A stretch of 8,439 bases of DNA, from positions 1 through 8,439 of the forward strand of contig JBBRCE010000097.1 of the NCBI GenBank assembly GCA_038205115.1, in the 5' to 3' direction. The position numbers and the translations under genes were made by a program. This document shows, piece after piece, positions 6,008 to 8,439 of this stretch. Under the pieces are notes generated by a model. That model had not been told where the DNA came from and did not search any database. It saw nothing but the letters and a program-made list of their open reading frames with translations. Source of the DNA: JBBRCE01 sp038205115. GTDB taxonomy: Bacteria > Planctomycetota > Planctomycetia > Pirellulales > JBBRCE01. Positions within the stretch are counted from its first letter, which is position 1. The number at the start of each line of letters is the position of its first letter.

Positions 6008-7663
6008 ATGCCACGTTTACACGTTGTCCATCGCATACCCGCTGGCGTCTTCTGCTTTTGGGTCGCGCTGCTCCTTGCCGCGAGTTTGTCGCCAGGTGCA
6101 GCGTCGGCGGCGGAAAAAACCAAGCCGAACATCGTGGTGATTTTGGTCGATGATTTAGGCTTTGCCGATTTTGGCTGTTATGGCAGCGAAGTGCCCACGC
6201 CCAATATCGATAAGTTGGCGGCCGGCGGTTTGCGATTCACGCAGTTTTACAACACGGCCCGCTGTTGCCCAACGCGGGCCGCGCTGCTGACCGGTTTGTA
6301 TTCGCATCAGGCTGGCGTGGGCCACATGGTCGAAAATCAGCATCAGCCCGGCTACGTGGGCCACCTCAACGATCAATGCGTGACCATCGCCGAGGTGCTC
6401 AAACCGGCCGGTTACTTTACCGCGATGGCTGGCAAATGGCATGTCGGACAAAATGCGGGCGTGGTGCCCAGTAATCGCGGTTTTCAGCGGAGCATCAATG
6501 CGCCGGCTGGCGGATTTTATTACGCCGATGGTAAACGCGATGAACTTTTTCTGGACGGCAAACGCCTGCCCAGCGATAGCCCCGAACTGCCTAAGGGCTG
6601 GTACACCACCGACCTGTGGACCGACTACGGAATTAAGTTCATTGACGAAGCGCGTACGGCCAAGCAGCCGTTTTTTCTGTACCTGGCGCACAACGCGCCG
6701 CACTTTCCGCTGCAAGCGACGGATGAAGACATCGCCAAGTTTCGCGGTCACTACAAAATGGGCTGGGACAAACTTCGCGAGCAGCGGCACGCTAAACAGC
6801 TTAAGCTCGGCTTGCTCGATTCCGCTTGGGCGCTGTCGCCCCGTCCCGAGCAAGTCAAAGCCTGGGATACGGTCTCGACCGATCAGCAAGATCGCTTCGA
6901 TCACATCATGGCCATCTACGCGGCCTGCATTTCGCACCTCGATACGGCCATTGGCCGACTGGTCGATTCGCTGGAAAAATGCGGCGACCTGGATAACACG
7001 CTGATCATGCTGATGAGCGACAACGGCGCCAATGCCGAGAGCGGACCGGCAGGGCGGTTAGAAGGAAATCATCCCGGCGGTCCGGGTTCCGAAGTCTACC
7101 TAGGGCAATCGTGGGCCACGCTCGGCAACACGCCGTTCCGGCGCTATAAGCATTTCGCACACGAAGGCGGCATCGCCAGCCCATTGATCGTGCATTGGCC
7201 AGCCGGAATCAAAGCCCACGGCGAAGATCGCCAACAGCCAAGCCACGTAATCGACGTGATGGCCACCTGCGTGGATGTGTCTGGTGCCGCGTATCCCCAG
7301 CAGTTCGGCGGCAAGCCCATTCTGCCGATGGAAGGCAAGAGTTTGACGCCCGCCTTCGAAAACAAGCCGGTGGCGCGCGAAGCGATCTTTTGGGAGCACG
7401 AAGGCAATGCGGCCGTGCGCGTCGATGATTGGAAGTTGGTTCGCACCGGCCGCAAAGGTCCGTGGGAACTCTACAGCCTCAAAACCGATCGCACCGAACT
7501 GCACGATCTGGCGGCCACCGAGGCCGACCGCGCCAAGGCGCTAGCCGATCGCTGGGACGCCTGGGCCAAACGCACCAACGTGATGCCGTATCCCAACGGC
7601 GGCGCTGGCGAAGGCAAGAAGGCAGCCAAGGCGGCTGAAAAAGCGGCCGCACCTCCAAAGTGA
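6008..7663 (+). CDS. Secreted formylglycine-dependent sulfatase (S1 family)
   Basis: The 551-residue protein has a Sec signal peptide (MPRLHVVHR, hydrophobic FCFWVALLLAASL, cleavage likely after ASA at residue 34). The type I sulfatase domain follows: KPNIVVILVDDLG (metal ligands D48, D49) and RCCPTRAALLTG, where C86 of the CxPxR signature would become formylglycine. Further motifs are GKWHVG (K143, H145), HNAPHFPL (H232) and MSDNGA (D338, N339). A conserved lysine sits in RRYKHFAHEGG (K381). All expected catalytic residues are present. It should hydrolyse sulfate esters in the periplasm or outside, probably on sulfated polysaccharides or arylsulfates; substrate specificity cannot be assigned here. 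The C-terminus is an Ala/Lys-rich tail (from about residue 534). The start at ATG 6008 fits the signal peptide; ATGs at 5957/5960 would only lengthen it, and no strong ribosome binding site discriminates. Activation requires a maturase not encoded in this window. The gene is divergent from the transporter. Confidence 0.95.
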   Translation: MPRLHVVHRIPAGVFCFWVALLLAASLSPGAASAAEKTKPNIVVILVDDLGFADFGCYGSEVPTPNIDKLAAGGLRFTQFYNTARCCPTRAALLTGLYSHQAGVGHMVENQHQPGYVGHLNDQCVTIAEVLKPAGYFTAMAGKWHVGQNAGVVPSNRGFQRSINAPAGGFYYADGKRDELFLDGKRLPSDSPELPKGWYTTDLWTDYGIKFIDEARTAKQPFFLYLAHNAPHFPLQATDEDIAKFRGHYKMGWDKLREQRHAKQLKLGLLDSAWALSPRPEQVKAWDTVSTDQQDRFDHIMAIYAACISHLDTAIGRLVDSLEKCGDLDNTLIMLMSDNGANAESGPAGRLEGNHPGGPGSEVYLGQSWATLGNTPFRRYKHFAHEGGIASPLIVHWPAGIKAHGEDRQQPSHVIDVMATCVDVSGAAYPQQFGGKPILPMEGKSLTPAFENKPVAREAIFWEHEGNAAVRVDDWKLVRTGRKGPWELYSLKTDRTELHDLAATEADRAKALADRWDAWAKRTNVMPYPNGGAGEGKKAAKAAEKAAAPPK

Positions 7664-7728
7664 GAGGCAGCGGGGCCGGAATTGCTACGACTGAAGGTTC
7701 TCGACTTCTCACAACCGAGGCGTGCAGG

Positions 7729-8334
7729 ATGACGTCTTATTTTTCTCGATTCGTAATTTCGCTCGGCGGCGTGATGCTGAGCGTTCTGGCAATCGGTTGC
7801 ACTGAAAAGGTCGAGCCACCGTCTCAAGCAAACAGCGATACAGAACGGCAGGTCCAGGCAACGGAAAACGCGACGATTGAAGACGTCTCGTCGGCCGACG
7901 AGACGTCACCGCCGGAACAGCCGGACGAATCCAAGGAATCAAATCGCCTTTTTTTTCGACATATCAATTCGCCGACTTGTCCCGAGCCGATCAGCGAATA
8001 CATTTGGTGGTCGACTGCGGTGGAAACACAACGCGAGGCCGAGTATTTAGGAGATTTTCAAGCTTCGGAAGATCTCCTGAAGCTGATGCTCAAGCATGGC
8101 GTTCAGGAAGATTGTGCACCCTGGCGAATGGACTATCTACGCGTCTTGATGGAAGATCATCAGTGGTTGACGAAGTTGCCCGATTTAGATAGGCAAGCCG
8201 TCATAAAGTTACTGCAACTCGGTTCGATTCGTGTCGATTCCCAAGGTCAAGGTAAGCTGCGTTGGAAATTCAAAGCCTGGCAAGCAGGGCCGGCGCACAC
8301 TAAGGAACAGCCGAAAAATAACTTCCGCTTTTGA
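7729..8334 (+). CDS. Putative lipoprotein of unknown function
   Basis: This 201-residue protein starts at ATG 7729 behind GAGG (7717-7720, 8 nt spacing). The frame extends to 7660, but that stretch has no signal. A signal peptide (FSRFVISLGGVMLSV) leads to a lipobox-like LAIGC with Cys24, suggesting lipid anchoring; the -3 position is Ala rather than Leu, so this is slightly atypical. Residues 25-73 are an acidic, Ser/Thr/Glu/Pro-rich linker. Residues about 74-180 look folded: an FFRHINSPTCPEPISEYIWW segment, then predicted helices (EDLLKLMLKHGV, WRMDYLRVLMEDHQWL, RQAVIKLLQLGSI), ending in a basic tail. Two cysteines (in SPTCPEP and EDCAPW) could form a disulfide. The fold was not recognised. 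The gene follows the sulfatase by 65 bases in the same direction and could be cotranscribed. The linker DNA contains a perfect 26-bp palindrome and a run of eight Ts. Confidence 0.6.
   Translation: MTSYFSRFVISLGGVMLSVLAIGCTEKVEPPSQANSDTERQVQATENATIEDVSSADETSPPEQPDESKESNRLFFRHINSPTCPEPISEYIWWSTAVETQREAEYLGDFQASEDLLKLMLKHGVQEDCAPWRMDYLRVLMEDHQWLTKLPDLDRQAVIKLLQLGSIRVDSQGQGKLRWKFKAWQAGPAHTKEQPKNNFRF
7882..7907. repeat. 26-bp perfect palindrome inside the lipoprotein gene
   Basis: GACGTCTCGTCGG (7882-7894) is followed immediately by its exact reverse complement (7895-7907), with no spacer. The symmetry ends at 7881/7908 (A and A). It lies in the codons for the DVSSADETS linker. Its role is unknown: it could be a cruciform or RNA hairpin, a dimeric protein site, or a chance outcome in a loosely constrained linker. 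Confidence 0.8.
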
Positions 8335-8340
8335 CTCATA

Positions 8341-8439
8341 TCAGTCGAACCGGGGAGCGGTGTAATTGAGTTGTGGTAGGAAGGTATTGTAGCGGATTGG
8401 GCTGTTGTCCAGAAACTCCGCGGTTGCTTTGCGGCCTGT
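8341..8439 (-). CDS. C-terminal end of an unidentified protein (runs off right edge)
   Basis: A minus-strand frame is open from the window edge to a TGA at 8343-8341, giving 32 residues that end in FLPQLNYTAPRFD. The mixed, protein-like composition supports real coding, as does the position six bases past the stop of the convergent lipoprotein gene. The family could not be recognised from so short a piece. The alternative is a chance open frame. Confidence 0.5.
   Translation of the reverse strand, partial: TGRKATAEFLDNSPIRYNTFLPQLNYTAPRFD

Noticed and set aside
6155..6937. Minus-strand ORF of 260 codons inside the sulfatase gene
   Set aside because: It is the antisense shadow of a gene with every catalytic motif intact, and its translation has no family features.
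1..8439. tRNA, rRNA, CRISPR array, riboswitch or defence system
   Set aside because: No cloverleaf, regularly spaced palindromic repeat array or defence-type protein was seen; the only periodic DNA is the coding 72-bp LRR pattern.

Overview
The window looks like a piece of a Planctomycetota chromosome, probably Pirellulales-like. This is inferred from gene content only: a secreted formylglycine sulfatase, a membrane-anchored leucine-rich-repeat (LRR) protein with the RWFQFSLRTLL segment common in planctomycetes, an IS1380-type transposase, and an Ala/Lys-rich sulfatase tail. Most genes are moderately GC-rich. The LRR gene near the left end is clearly AT-richer (about 43% G+C in one sampled 60-base line).

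Left part (1-2131). The N-terminal 64 codons of an IS1380-like transposase run off the left edge on the minus strand. Its upstream region can form an 11-bp pairing with its own ribosome binding site and start codon. Next on the plus strand is an LRR-only ORF (322-1263) with no signal peptide and an abrupt beginning. It is followed by a single-pass membrane protein with C-terminal LRRs (1322-2131).

Middle part (2153-5824, minus strand). A NagD-type HAD phosphatase converges on the second LRR gene. A 339-base gap with a possible terminator follows. Then comes the highlight of the window: an 829-residue proton-coupled oligopeptide transporter (POT/PTR family) in which about 380 residues of LRR are inserted between transmembrane helices 9 and 10. 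Animal PepT1/PepT2 carry their extracellular domain at the same loop. The bacterial extra helices between TM6 and TM7 also appear to be missing. Twelve of the LRRs are exactly 24 residues each, with no indel.

Right part (6008-8439). Divergent from the transporter is an intact secreted sulfatase with all expected catalytic motifs. It is followed 65 bases later by a probable lipoprotein of unknown function, whose coding sequence contains a 26-bp perfect palindrome. The C-terminal end of an unidentified minus-strand gene enters from the right edge.

The genes do not form one obvious pathway. The clearest functional pairing is the sulfatase and the peptide transporter, which are divergent across 183 bases and both act at or outside the inner membrane. 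Co-regulation is possible but nothing in the sequence proves it. The recurring theme is LRR domains: three separate genes within 6 kb carry repeats of the same 24-residue type.
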